This document shows, in pieces, positions 6,604-13,093 of a stretch of DNA of 13,093 nt. Within the stretch, counting starts at the first letter, position 1, and every line of letters starts with the position of its first letter. The notes below the pieces were generated by a model that was given only the letters and a program-made list of their open reading frames with translations, was not told where the DNA came from and ran no database searches. Source of the stretch: Bacteriovoracaceae bacterium (GTDB lineage Bacteria; Bdellovibrionota; Bacteriovoracia; Bacteriovoracales; Bacteriovoracaceae); assembly GCA_947448095.1 (NCBI GenBank), contig CANFNN010000059.1:1-13093 (forward strand), read 5' to 3'. Made by a program: the position numbers and the translations under genes.

Positions 6604-7050
6604 TTAAATATTTTCGGTTGCAAAACGTGAATCCACTTTACCCCAGCCAAACATATGCCCCAATAACACCACTGACACTCCTGAAAGAATAAAATTTACT
6701 GAATGCATCCAAAGACCATAAAACAGAAGAAAGATTCCGATCAATTGAGTTGAAGCATTGATAGGATTCAAATGAAGAAGCGCCAATTTCCCTAAAACGG
6801 TCTGCGACATTTTCACTTCACTAATTTCTAAAACTGAAATGTGCGAAAGGATTCGGCCAAAAACAATTGCGCTCAAGGCAAATTGCCAATTATGTAGCCA
6901 GAAAAAGTAAGTAAACCAAATAAAGGAGACAACATCGATAAATATTGCCCGAGGATGATATTTTTTAAGCACGTAGGTTTCAAACCATGAAAAGCCATTG
7001 TCCACTTCAACCGTTAAAACAATATTTGAGTCATACAAATGTTTTGTCAT
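6604..7050 (-). CDS. Small integral membrane protein of unknown function
   Basis: A 148-residue protein I do not recognise. A hydrophilic N-terminus of about 34 residues precedes aromatic-rich hydrophobic segments at about 35-51 and 54-68. A connecting stretch with EISEVKMSQ (75-83) follows, then two more segments at about 102-117 and 118-134, so three or four membrane passes are likely. It contains several histidines and charged residues at segment edges (H53, H70, H93, H116, H132), but no recognised motif. The frame is open to 7185. ATG at 7050 is chosen because GGAGG sits at 7056-7060, and a sigma-54-like promoter at 7070-7086 lies between it and the upstream alternative. It is the first gene of the four-gene leftward operon and is divergent from the short-chain dehydrogenase. 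Confidence 0.75.
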   Translation of the reverse strand: MTKHLYDSNIVLTVEVDNGFSWFETYVLKKYHPRAIFIDVVSFIWFTYFFWLHNWQFALSAIVFGRILSHISVLEISEVKMSQTVLGKLALLHLNPINASTQLIGIFLLFYGLWMHSVNFILSGVSVVLLGHMFGWGKVDSRFATENI

Positions 7051-7069
7051 AGATACCTCCAATAAATTA

Positions 7070-7086
7070 AGCAATGTTTGTGCCAG
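7070..7086 (-). promoter_or_regulatory. Sigma-54 (-24/-12) promoter candidate for the leftward stress operon
   Basis: Read leftward, CTGGCACAAACATTGCT matches the RpoN consensus YTGGCACG-N4-TTGCW at 12 of 13 defined positions. GG and GC are correctly 10 bases apart. The predicted start near 7059 falls within the Shine-Dalgarno GGAGG (7060-7056), leaving a leader of only about 10-12 bases. That is unusually short and is the main doubt. No enhancer-binding activator gene is in the window. Confidence 0.6.
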
Positions 7087-7153
7087 AAAGAAGTGCCCAT
7101 TCCCATTTAAGATTGGGGCAATATGAGACAACATAAAATCAAGAGAAATTGAG

Positions 7154-7182
7154 TTGAAGCGAGAAAAATGACCACTTAAGAT
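7154..7182 (+). promoter_or_regulatory. Sigma-70-like promoter for the short-chain dehydrogenase
   Basis: TTGAAG (7154-7159) and TAAGAT (7177-7182) are separated by the ideal 17 bases, each matching 4 of 6 consensus positions. The start would be near 7189, with AAGGA at 7210-7214 and ATG at 7222. This is a moderate match only. Confidence 0.4.
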
Positions 7183-7221
7183 CACACAAGAAGTGAATGT
7201 CTAATAACCAAGGAACTAAAT

Positions 7222-7971
7222 ATGAAATCATTTTCCAATAAGGTAGTCATTGTCACGGGGGCCGGTTCAGGAATAGGCCATGCCACCGCCCTGGCCTTTG
7301 CCCAAGAGGGCGCCAAAGTAGTCGTGAGTGATGTCGACAGCAAAATGGGTCTTAAGACAGTAGAAGAAATCAAAAATAATAATGGCGAAGCCTTCTTTAT
7401 TAAATGTGACGTTTCCTCTGAGGAAGAAGTAAAAAACTTAGTCTCAAAAACAGTGGAAAAGTATGGCCGACTCGACTGTGCCTACAATAATGCCGGGGTG
7501 GAAGGAAAACTCTCAACCACCACAGAATGCACCTCGGATAACTGGGACCGCACCATTAATGTGAACCTTAAAGGCACTTGGTTATGCATGAAGTATGAAA
7601 TACCGGAGATGCTCAAAAATGGAAAAGGCAGTATCGTGAACTGTTCTTCTATTGCAGGTCTTGTGGGATTTGAAACCATTCCCGCCTACGTCGCCAGTAA
7701 ACACGGAGTGATTGGTCTGACAGAAACTGCCTCGTTAGAATTCGCCAAACAAAACATTCGAGTCAATGCCGTTTGCCCAGGAGCGATTCATACTCCCATG
7801 CTTGATCGATTTACTGAACACAATGAACAAGCAATGGCCCAGCAAGATCCTATGGGACGCGTGGGAAAACCCGAAGAAATTGCGGACAGTGTGCTGTGGC
7901 TTTGCTCCGACAAATCATCCTACGTCACAGGCCAGGCGATAGCTGTTGATGGGGGCTGGGTTGCTCACTAG
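7222..7971 (+). CDS. Short-chain dehydrogenase/reductase (SDR), classical type
   Basis: A 249-residue classical SDR, an NAD(P)-dependent oxidoreductase of one-domain Rossmann fold. The cofactor motif TGAGSGIG is at 12-19. D37 at the end of the second strand favours NAD over NADP. NNAG at 89-92, N115, catalytic S143, Y156 and K160 (YVASK) are all in place, and PGAIHTPM (187-194) is the usual loop after the sixth strand. Family members of this length act on many alcohols and ketones, including sugars, diols and 3-oxoacyl substrates, so the substrate cannot be named. It stands alone rightward with AAGGA 7 bases before the ATG. Its last 47 bases overlap the convergent acyl carrier protein gene, and no terminator was seen at that junction. 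Confidence 0.93.
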   Translation: MKSFSNKVVIVTGAGSGIGHATALAFAQEGAKVVVSDVDSKMGLKTVEEIKNNNGEAFFIKCDVSSEEEVKNLVSKTVEKYGRLDCAYNNAGVEGKLSTTTECTSDNWDRTINVNLKGTWLCMKYEIPEMLKNGKGSIVNCSSIAGLVGFETIPAYVASKHGVIGLTETASLEFAKQNIRVNAVCPGAIHTPMLDRFTEHNEQAMAQQDPMGRVGKPEEIADSVLWLCSDKSSYVTGQAIAVDGGWVAH

Positions 7972-8197
7972 TATAAGTTATCAATTCATCTAAATTCGTA
8001 AACTCCATCACTTTAGAATCGGGAACATAAATTCCGGTTTTTTGATGGAGTTGAACGATGATCCGGTAAAAATCAAAGGAATCAATTTCCACTTGTTCTC
8101 TTAGGGGCTTTGCCGTATCAATTTTTGAAAAATCAATTTCCGGGGCAATCTCGTGAAAAACCTGTATTAAAAGTTCCTTGATTTGGGTGGTATTCAT
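7925..8197 (-). CDS. Acyl carrier protein-like protein
   Basis: A 90-residue PP-binding protein. The phosphopantetheine-attachment serine is S40 in EIDSFDFYRII, matching the DSL/DSF motif of carrier proteins, followed by the helix II and III region (LHQKTGIYVPD). It is the last gene of the acs-E1-E2 operon. GGAG lies 6-7 bases before its ATG, inside the end of the E2 gene, and the stop-to-start gap is 3 bases. The carrier domain ends by about residue 76. The tail SEQPSPHQQLSPGL is coded entirely opposite the dehydrogenase gene's 3' end and looks like a run-on extension. It is not the usual fatty-synthesis acpP in sequence or context. It may hold an acyl group connected with the dehydrogenase complex, which is inference. 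Confidence 0.85.
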   Translation of the reverse strand: MNTTQIKELLIQVFHEIAPEIDFSKIDTAKPLREQVEIDSFDFYRIIVQLHQKTGIYVPDSKVMEFTNLDELITYTSEQPSPHQQLSPGL

Positions 8198-8200
8198 GAG

Positions 8201-9283
8201 TCACTCCAGTTGAGAGGGATTTTTAAGATTTCTTTCCAGACTTGCTAAAAAACGAGCGCCATTTAATCCATCGGTCACTCGGTGGTCAGCACTTAAAGTG
8301 ATATCAATTACAAATTCAGGTTTGATGATTTCTTTCTCTACCACTGGTGCCTTATGCATTCGGCCAAGTCCTATTAGCGCGACTTGCGGAGGAAAAATAA
8401 TGCCAAAAACTTCTTCACTTCCGAGATCCCCCATATTGGTCACAGTCACTGTTCCTTCGGTCAGCTCACGGTTGCGCAGTTCCCCTTTTTGAGTTCTTTG
8501 AACCAAATCCTGAAACGCCGTATTTAATTCCCTGAGATTCATTTTTTCGGCATCTAAAAGTGCGGGAACTAAAACTCCACCCGTTTTTAAAGCAATCGCA
8601 ACTCCTAAATGAATGGGTTGACTAGGCTCATAAACCTCATTTTTAAAATAGCCGTTCATCTGGGGATAATCTTGTAAACTTTTGATGACCGCTTTGAATA
8701 AGACCACTGGGACCAGGAGCCTATTCTCTGGAGAAAGGTTTTTATTTTTTTCATCCACCCATTTTAAGAGAACGCCAAGCGTGACTTGAGATTTTAGATA
8801 ATAGTGAGGAATTTCTTTTTTGGAGTGACTCATCGCTTTGGCAATCGCTTCGCGAAGATTTGATCCAGACTTTATTGGATGAGTTTTGACTTCCACGTCT
8901 TTAAGTTCGATTTGCCCCTCTGGTCCACTTCCCTTGATTTGAGTTAAATCAACATTTCGATCTGTAGCAAATTTTCTTGCCGCAGGAGAAATTTTCAAAC
9001 GCATCTCAGGAATCTTGACTGGTGGTTCAGGTGCTAAGTCACTGCCTGCTACTTCAAAGCGGGCAATTGGCTGACCGACAGGAACGTCTTCTCCTACTTT
9101 TCCCAGAAGATCTAGCACTCTTCCCTCTTTAAAACTTTCAATTTCCACTGTGGACTTAGTTGTTTCCACCTCCGCAATCATCTGCCCTTTTTTGACCTCA
9201 TCACCAGGTTTAATTTTCCAGTTCATGAGTTTACCATGATCCATATCGGCCCCAAGTGAAGGCATTGGCACGTTATAAATCAT
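8201..9283 (-). CDS. 2-oxoacid dehydrogenase E2 (dihydrolipoamide acyltransferase)
   Basis: A 360-residue E2 core subunit that moves the acyl group from lipoate to coenzyme A. A single lipoyl domain (about 1-78) has the lipoylation lysine K43 in ETTKSTVE. A peripheral-subunit-binding domain follows at about 96-130 (ISPAARKFA, GSGPEGQI). The catalytic domain (about 138-355) ends with the active-site motif DHRVTDG (H334, D338). It is short for the family because it has one lipoyl domain and short linkers. Start and E1-beta stop overlap as ATGA (9280-9283), with AGGAG just upstream. The likely substrate is pyruvate, or acetoin-type chemistry, given the adjacent E1 pair; the sequence does not decide. 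Confidence 0.95.
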   Translation of the reverse strand: MIYNVPMPSLGADMDHGKLMNWKIKPGDEVKKGQMIAEVETTKSTVEIESFKEGRVLDLLGKVGEDVPVGQPIARFEVAGSDLAPEPPVKIPEMRLKISPAARKFATDRNVDLTQIKGSGPEGQIELKDVEVKTHPIKSGSNLREAIAKAMSHSKKEIPHYYLKSQVTLGVLLKWVDEKNKNLSPENRLLVPVVLFKAVIKSLQDYPQMNGYFKNEVYEPSQPIHLGVAIALKTGGVLVPALLDAEKMNLRELNTAFQDLVQRTQKGELRNRELTEGTVTVTNMGDLGSEEVFGIIFPPQVALIGLGRMHKAPVVEKEIIKPEFVIDITLSADHRVTDGLNGARFLASLERNLKNPSQLE

Positions 9284-10257
9284 TTTATAATCTCCTGAAT
9301 TTTTTTGATGATCTCATCGGCCTGCGGAATCGCCGCAAGCTCCAAATGTCTGGCGTAAGGAATAGGAACTTCTCTACGGCACAGTCTCTCGACAGGAGCA
9401 TCGAGATCAAAAAAGCAATTCTCCATAATTCGGGCAGAGATCTCGGCCGATAGGCTTCCAGACTTCCATCCTTCATCAACAATGAGAACACGGTGATTTT
9501 TCTTTACCGACTGAAAAATGGTTTCATTATCTAAAGGTCTTAAGCATCTGAGATCAATGACTTCGATTTCTTTACCTAATTTTTCGAATTCTTTAGCCGC
9601 TTCAAGACAACGATTCAGCATTCCCCCATAAGTAATCAGCGTTAGAGCAGTCCCACTTTTTCTTACGACGGCCTTAAAGGGTGACCTAATTTCTGGCAAC
9701 TCTCCCACCTCTTCCGAAGTATTTAAAAGAAGTGCATGTTCAAAAATAAGTACGGGGTCTGGATCTTTAAGCGCATAAGATAAGCAAGAACGTGCGTCTT
9801 CAACAGTAGCAGGGGCGAGAATTTTTATTCCTGGAATATGAGCATACCATCCTTCAAAAGAATGAGAATGTTGCGCTCCAAGTTGTCTTCCTCCCCCGGT
9901 GGTCATGCGAATGACTAAGGGAACAGAGATCTGGCCACCCGACATGTGCCTTAAAATAGCCGCACTATTAATGATTTGATCTAAGGCGAGTAAACTAAAA
10001 TTCACCGTCATGATTTCCACAATTGGCCTTAACCCACCCATCGCCGCACCTATGCCAATTCCCGTGAAGCCGACTTCTGATAGTGGGGCGTCCATAATTC
10101 TTTCGGGCCCATAAGTTTCTAAGAAGCCTTTAGTCACAGCATAAGTTCCCCCGTAGGCGCCAACATCTTCTCCCACCAAAAAGACGTTTGGATTTTCTTC
10201 TAAAGCATTTTTCAGACCTTCTCTGAGCGCTTCTCTATAAGTCATTTTCATAAACAT
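9280..10257 (-). CDS. 2-oxoacid (pyruvate-type) dehydrogenase E1 beta subunit
   Basis: A 325-residue E1 beta that forms the heterotetrameric thiamine-diphosphate decarboxylase with the upstream alpha subunit. Visible family features are GEDVG at 29-33, APLSEVGFTGIGIGAA at 57-72 (E61 is the conserved glutamate that activates the cofactor), EIMTVNF at 81-87, and QLGAQHSHSFEGWYAHIPG at 125-143, which carries the active-site histidine. Three in-frame ATGs lie close together (10257, 10251, 10245). The first is reported because GGAG sits just before it; either later one would shorten the protein by 2 or 4 residues. It overlaps the alpha gene by up to 23 bases and E2 by 4, implying coupled translation of the complex. 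Confidence 0.94.
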   Translation of the reverse strand: MFMKMTYREALREGLKNALEENPNVFLVGEDVGAYGGTYAVTKGFLETYGPERIMDAPLSEVGFTGIGIGAAMGGLRPIVEIMTVNFSLLALDQIINSAAILRHMSGGQISVPLVIRMTTGGGRQLGAQHSHSFEGWYAHIPGIKILAPATVEDARSCLSYALKDPDPVLIFEHALLLNTSEEVGELPEIRSPFKAVVRKSGTALTLITYGGMLNRCLEAAKEFEKLGKEIEVIDLRCLRPLDNETIFQSVKKNHRVLIVDEGWKSGSLSAEISARIMENCFFDLDAPVERLCRREVPIPYARHLELAAIPQADEIIKKIQEIIK

Positions 10258-11197
10258 GCTTCTCCAAGTCTTCTATTGGCTCCCAGGTTCCTTGCTCGGC
10301 AAAGATTATGGCCTCTTGAATTTCTTTTTCTACTTTTAGGGTCAGCTCTTGAATTTGAAGTTCTGAAATCATGTTCTTTTGCAAAAGATGTCCCTTAAAA
10401 GTCAGAATGGGACACTTCTCTTTCCAATTCATGACTTCTTCTTTATTTCTATAAAGTTCTGGGTCAAACATAGAGTGCGGTCTAAATCGGTAAGTTTTAA
10501 ATTCTAAAAAATAAGGACGTTGTTCGCGTTTAATGAAATCAAGAGCGATTTGTGTTTTTTCAATGACCTCAATGATATTCATTCCATCAACACTATTTGC
10601 TGTCACATTATACGCATTGGCTTTTTTCACAAGATCCATTTGAGACTGAGAGCGCTTAAGAGCAGTCCCCATGGCGTAGAGATTATTTTCACAGCAAAAT
10701 AAAAGAGGGATTTTCCAAAGCTCTGCCATGTTCATCGTTTCATGAAAGGCTCCCTCGGCCATGGCCCCTTCTCCAAAAAAACAAACCGTATGTCGGTCTT
10801 CCTTTAAGCGTTTCGCTGCAAGCGCCAGGCCTGCTGCTTGAGGAATACCTGAAGCGACAATGGCATTTCCTCCGAAGAATCGATTTACTGAGGAAAATAA
10901 ATGCATCGAGCCTCCCCGGCCGTGGGAGCATCCTTCTACTTTGCCAAACATCTCCGCTAGGATCTGCTTCGCCGAGACTCCTTTGAGTAATGCATGCCCG
11001 TGCTCTCGGTAGGTGGCCATGACGTTGTCTTGCGGCCGCATGAGTGAGAGCACTCCCGCAGCGACAGCTTCTTCGCCAATATAGAGATGTAAAAAGCCTC
11101 TGATTTTTTCTTGAGTATACAGTTCAGCGCAGACTTCTTCCATTCGTCTGATTCGCATCATGTTGAGAAGTAGTGTCACGTGATCAAGGAGCGCCAT
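10235..11197 (-). CDS. 2-oxoacid (pyruvate-type) dehydrogenase E1 alpha subunit
   Basis: A 320-residue E1 alpha. The thiamine-diphosphate and magnesium motif is GEGAMAEG at 142-149, running to CENN at 169-172; the usual GDG is GEG here. The active-site neighbourhood GRGGSMHLF (93-101) and the loop YRFRPHSMFDP (236-246) with H241 are present. LHLYIGEEAVAAG (37-49) is typical of pyruvate and acetoin dehydrogenase alpha chains. The frame is open upstream to 11338, but that stretch lies inside acs. ATG at 11197 with GGAGAG just before it gives the normal family N-terminus. It overlaps the acs 3' end by 14 bases. It decarboxylates a 2-oxoacid and passes the acyl group to E2 lipoate. Confidence 0.94.
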   Translation of the reverse strand: MALLDHVTLLLNMMRIRRMEEVCAELYTQEKIRGFLHLYIGEEAVAAGVLSLMRPQDNVMATYREHGHALLKGVSAKQILAEMFGKVEGCSHGRGGSMHLFSSVNRFFGGNAIVASGIPQAAGLALAAKRLKEDRHTVCFFGEGAMAEGAFHETMNMAELWKIPLLFCCENNLYAMGTALKRSQSQMDLVKKANAYNVTANSVDGMNIIEVIEKTQIALDFIKREQRPYFLEFKTYRFRPHSMFDPELYRNKEEVMNWKEKCPILTFKGHLLQKNMISELQIQELTLKVEKEIQEAIIFAEQGTWEPIEDLEKHVYENDL

Positions 11198-12926
11198 AAT
11201 TACTCTCCAATGTGGACAGATCTCCTTCGGGCAGACCAAGTTCACGCGCTTTGAGTAACCTTCGCATAATTTTGCCACTTCTGGTTTTAGGAAGATTATC
11301 AATAAATTGAATTTCTCTCGGAGCAATCGCAACCCCAAGGTGAATCCGGGCGTGACTAAGAATATTTAATTTTTGCTCTTGAGTGGAAGCGAATCCTTTT
11401 TTGAGCACCACAAATGCTTTGATCATTTCTCCTGCCACGGGATCAGGAATACCAATCACGGCTGATTCTAAAACCGCGGGGTGCTCCATTAAAATACTTT
11501 CCACTTCAAAAGGCCCAATTAAGTGGCCTGAAGTTTTGATCACATCATCTTGTCGACCTACGAACCAGAAATAACCGTCATTATCTCGTTTGGCGACATC
11601 GCCTGATAAATACCAATCCCCTACAAAACTTTTGGCATATCTTTCTGGATTATCTAAATAACCTTTAAACATCGAAGGCCAATTTTTTCGTATCGCAATT
11701 TCTCCCTGCTCTCCTGGCTCAGTGGCAAAAGTGATCTTCCCGCCCTGATGAGCTTTAATGAGTGCGACCTCAAGACCAGGAACAGGCCTGCCCATGGAAC
11801 CTGGCCTTAAATCAAGACCTGAGTCATTACAAATAATGATGCCGCCCGTTTCGGTTTGCCACCAATTGTCATGCAGAGACAAATGTAAATTCTCCTGCGC
11901 CCACTCTATCACCTCAGGATTCAGTGGCTCCCCGACACTGGCGACAAAACGCACATGCGAAAAGTTATAACTCTTGGCCAAATCGTCTCCCGCTCGCATG
12001 AGCATTCGCATCGCCGTAGGTGCCGTGTACCAAACATCGACTTTGAAAGTTTTCAGTATTTCGTACCATCTAGCAGGATTAAATTCCGCCCCATCTATTA
12101 GTAGAGTCGCCCCATTACATAATGGAGAAATAATTCCATAAGAAGTTCCCGTTACCCAGCCTGGATCTGCGGTACACCAAAAAACATCCTGAGGCCTTAA
12201 ATCCAGAGCGAACCTCCCTGAGATTTTATGATAAACCACTGCCTGATGAACATGCACCGCTCCCTTAGGCTCTCCAGTTGTGCCACTTGTAAAATGCAAA
12301 AGAGCAACGTCATCGGGGCTGGTCGGCTCTAATATCGGTGAAGGGTCGGCGGTTCGAATCAGGTCGCGAAAATTTATCGCTTTTTTTATGTCCTCAAGAC
12401 TTCCATCATCATCAATAAGCAGAATATGTTCAAGAAATGGGAGTGAGCCCAAGATAGGTAAAACTTTTTTACGAAAAAGTGATGCAGAGGAAAAAAGAAT
12501 CTTTCCTTTACCCTTTTTCATTCGCGCGAGAATTGGCTCTGGCCCAAAAGCTGAAAATAAAGGGGAGAAAACCACTCCCATCCTAAGAGCTCCCATCGCT
12601 GCAATATAAAGCTCAGGAATACGTGGGGATAAAGTGAAGAGGACATCACCCTTTTTGACCCCAAGACTTTTAAGCGCATTGGCCATCTTGTAACTTTCAG
12701 TCGCAAGCTCCTGGTAAGTCATTTCCTGAATGGACTGAGGATTTTTTGGCCACGAAGGATCAATGTAGCGAATGGCAACCGCGTGACGAAGTGGTCCTGT
12801 GAGGTGACGATCTATGGCTTCCTGACAAATATTCACAACTCCATGATTGTCATGCATGAGTTGAGTGACTTCGTTACTCCAGAATTCTTTACCTACAATA
12901 TTTTGAAAAGGTTTAGCACTTCCCAT
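11184..12926 (-). CDS. acs: Acetyl-CoA synthetase (AMP-forming acyl-CoA ligase, AcsA-like)
   Basis: A 580-residue ANL-superfamily ligase that activates acetate, or a similar short acid, to its CoA thioester through an acyl-AMP. The ATP loop FTSGTTGEPK is at 212-221. DNWWQTETGG (353-362) is the A5 motif, whose Trp is the acetate/propionate-size marker. SGDVAKRD (441-448) and R458 follow, and the catalytic lysine K552 lies in PKTRSGKIMRR, also the usual regulatory acetylation site. The length fits the shorter AcsA type rather than the 650-residue Acs. It heads the operon with the E1-E2-ACP genes. ATG at 12926 is chosen over an in-frame GTG at 12932; neither has a strong Shine-Dalgarno. The promoter must lie in the 102-base gap shared with the pps-like gene, but no confident -35/-10 pair was found. 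Confidence 0.93.
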   Translation of the reverse strand: MGSAKPFQNIVGKEFWSNEVTQLMHDNHGVVNICQEAIDRHLTGPLRHAVAIRYIDPSWPKNPQSIQEMTYQELATESYKMANALKSLGVKKGDVLFTLSPRIPELYIAAMGALRMGVVFSPLFSAFGPEPILARMKKGKGKILFSSASLFRKKVLPILGSLPFLEHILLIDDDGSLEDIKKAINFRDLIRTADPSPILEPTSPDDVALLHFTSGTTGEPKGAVHVHQAVVYHKISGRFALDLRPQDVFWCTADPGWVTGTSYGIISPLCNGATLLIDGAEFNPARWYEILKTFKVDVWYTAPTAMRMLMRAGDDLAKSYNFSHVRFVASVGEPLNPEVIEWAQENLHLSLHDNWWQTETGGIIICNDSGLDLRPGSMGRPVPGLEVALIKAHQGGKITFATEPGEQGEIAIRKNWPSMFKGYLDNPERYAKSFVGDWYLSGDVAKRDNDGYFWFVGRQDDVIKTSGHLIGPFEVESILMEHPAVLESAVIGIPDPVAGEMIKAFVVLKKGFASTQEQKLNILSHARIHLGVAIAPREIQFIDNLPKTRSGKIMRRLLKARELGLPEGDLSTLESNYGAP

Positions 12927-12982
12927 GCACACACTTAAAACTTAATTTTCAAAGTTGTCATGATGGGCATAATCATTTTTCT

Positions 12983-12999
12983 TTGGAACGAATTTTGCA
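12983..12999 (+). promoter_or_regulatory. Sigma-54 (-24/-12) promoter candidate for the pps-like gene
   Basis: TTGGAACGAATTTTGCA matches YTGGCACG-N4-TTGCW at 12 of 13 defined positions (A for C at one), with GG and GC 10 bases apart. The predicted start is near 13010, giving a leader of about 19 bases that contains GGAGG at 13020-13024. The geometry is good. Confidence 0.6.
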
Positions 13000-13004
13000 C
13001 TTAC

Positions 13005-13018
13005 TTGATCATTATCAA
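13005..13018. promoter_or_regulatory. Perfect FNR-type box
   Basis: TTGATCATTATCAA is an exact match to the FNR consensus TTGAT-N4-ATCAA. It spans about -5 to +9 of the predicted sigma-54 start of the pps-like gene, a position that would suit repression. For the divergent acs operon its centre is about 85 bases upstream of the start codon, where activation is possible. The Crp/Fnr protein encoded at 1908-2627 is a candidate ligand. Confidence 0.6.
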
Positions 13019-13028
13019 TGGAGGCTTC

Positions 13029-13093
13029 ATGGCACAATTCATTAAAACCTTAGAGACGCTCTCAATCAAAGACATCCCTCTGGTGGGAGGAAA
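13029..13093 (+). CDS. ppsA: Probable phosphoenolpyruvate synthase, N-terminal fragment (cut off by window edge)
   Basis: Only 21 full codons are present, beginning MAQFIKTLETLSIKDIPL and continuing to VGG. The IPLVGGK-type ending matches the N-terminal ATP-grasp start of phosphoenolpyruvate synthase, where VGGKNASLGEM usually follows; related pyruvate phosphate dikinases begin similarly. GGAGG at 13020-13024 lies 4 bases before the ATG. Phosphoenolpyruvate synthase converts pyruvate and ATP to phosphoenolpyruvate, AMP and phosphate, which fits the neighbouring acetate and pyruvate genes. The symbol is tentative because so little sequence is visible. Confidence 0.65.
   Translation, partial: MAQFIKTLETLSIKDIPLVGG

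Noticed and set aside
6604..7185. A longer 193-residue version of the membrane protein starting at 7185
   Set aside because: The extra 45 codons cover the sigma-54-like promoter and lack a good Shine-Dalgarno. GGAGG directly precedes the ATG at 7050.
10235..11338. A longer E1-alpha starting at 11338
   Set aside because: The extension lies wholly within acs and has no family similarity. ATG at 11197 has a good Shine-Dalgarno and gives the normal N-terminus.
12280..12609. A 109-residue open frame opposite acs
   Set aside because: It is antisense to conserved acetyl-CoA synthetase motifs, resembles no known protein and is a shadow of the real gene.

Overview
The window is compact bacterial DNA of moderate G+C (low to mid 40s percent by eye). 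Near-consensus Shine-Dalgarno sequences, a type I signal peptide, a Crp/Fnr-type regulator, a solitary GroEL and two good -24/-12 (sigma-54) promoter matches point to a Gram-negative bacterium. A proteobacterium or a Bdellovibrionota-like lineage is plausible, but the sequence alone does not settle the genus. No tRNA, rRNA, insertion sequence, CRISPR array or phage gene was seen. Genes are tightly packed; the largest gap is about 170 bases.

Layout from left to right. (1) A leftward pair: an orphan-type phosphoribosyltransferase (1073-1747) followed, with an ATGA overlap, by an erythromycin-esterase-family hydrolase that runs off the left edge. (2) A rightward Crp/Fnr-family regulator (1908-2627) with its own sigma-70-like promoter. 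(3) A cytosolic Hsp20 (leftward, 2674-3138) divergent from a solitary groEL (rightward, 3291-4910); between them is a 28-bp imperfect palindrome that looks like a shared operator. (4) A leftward four-gene operon, 7050 to 4915, behind a sigma-54-like promoter: small membrane protein, cysteine-rich DUF1540-type protein, a second phosphoribosyltransferase, and an exported Hsp20 with an extra N-terminal domain. Its terminator lies inside the 3' end of groEL. (5) A rightward short-chain dehydrogenase (7222-7971). (6) A leftward five-gene operon, 12926 to 7925: acetyl-CoA synthetase, 2-oxoacid (pyruvate-type) dehydrogenase E1-alpha, E1-beta and E2, and a small acyl carrier protein, every junction overlapping or nearly so. 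(7) At the right edge, rightward and truncated, the start of a probable phosphoenolpyruvate synthase, preceded by a sigma-54-like promoter and a perfect FNR-type box.

Taken together this looks like a stress and carbon-switching island. Chaperones (two Hsp20s and GroEL), paired phosphoribosyltransferases and an Ere-like hydrolase sit beside genes that interconvert acetate, pyruvate, acetyl-CoA and phosphoenolpyruvate. A Crp/Fnr regulator, an FNR box and two sigma-54-like promoters suggest control by oxygen, redox or nutrient state. The individual families are known. The least usual elements are the exported Hsp20 with a DUF305-like front, the acs-E1-E2-ACP operon without E3, and the regulatory architecture. 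Functional links between the modules are inferred from position and promoters, not shown.
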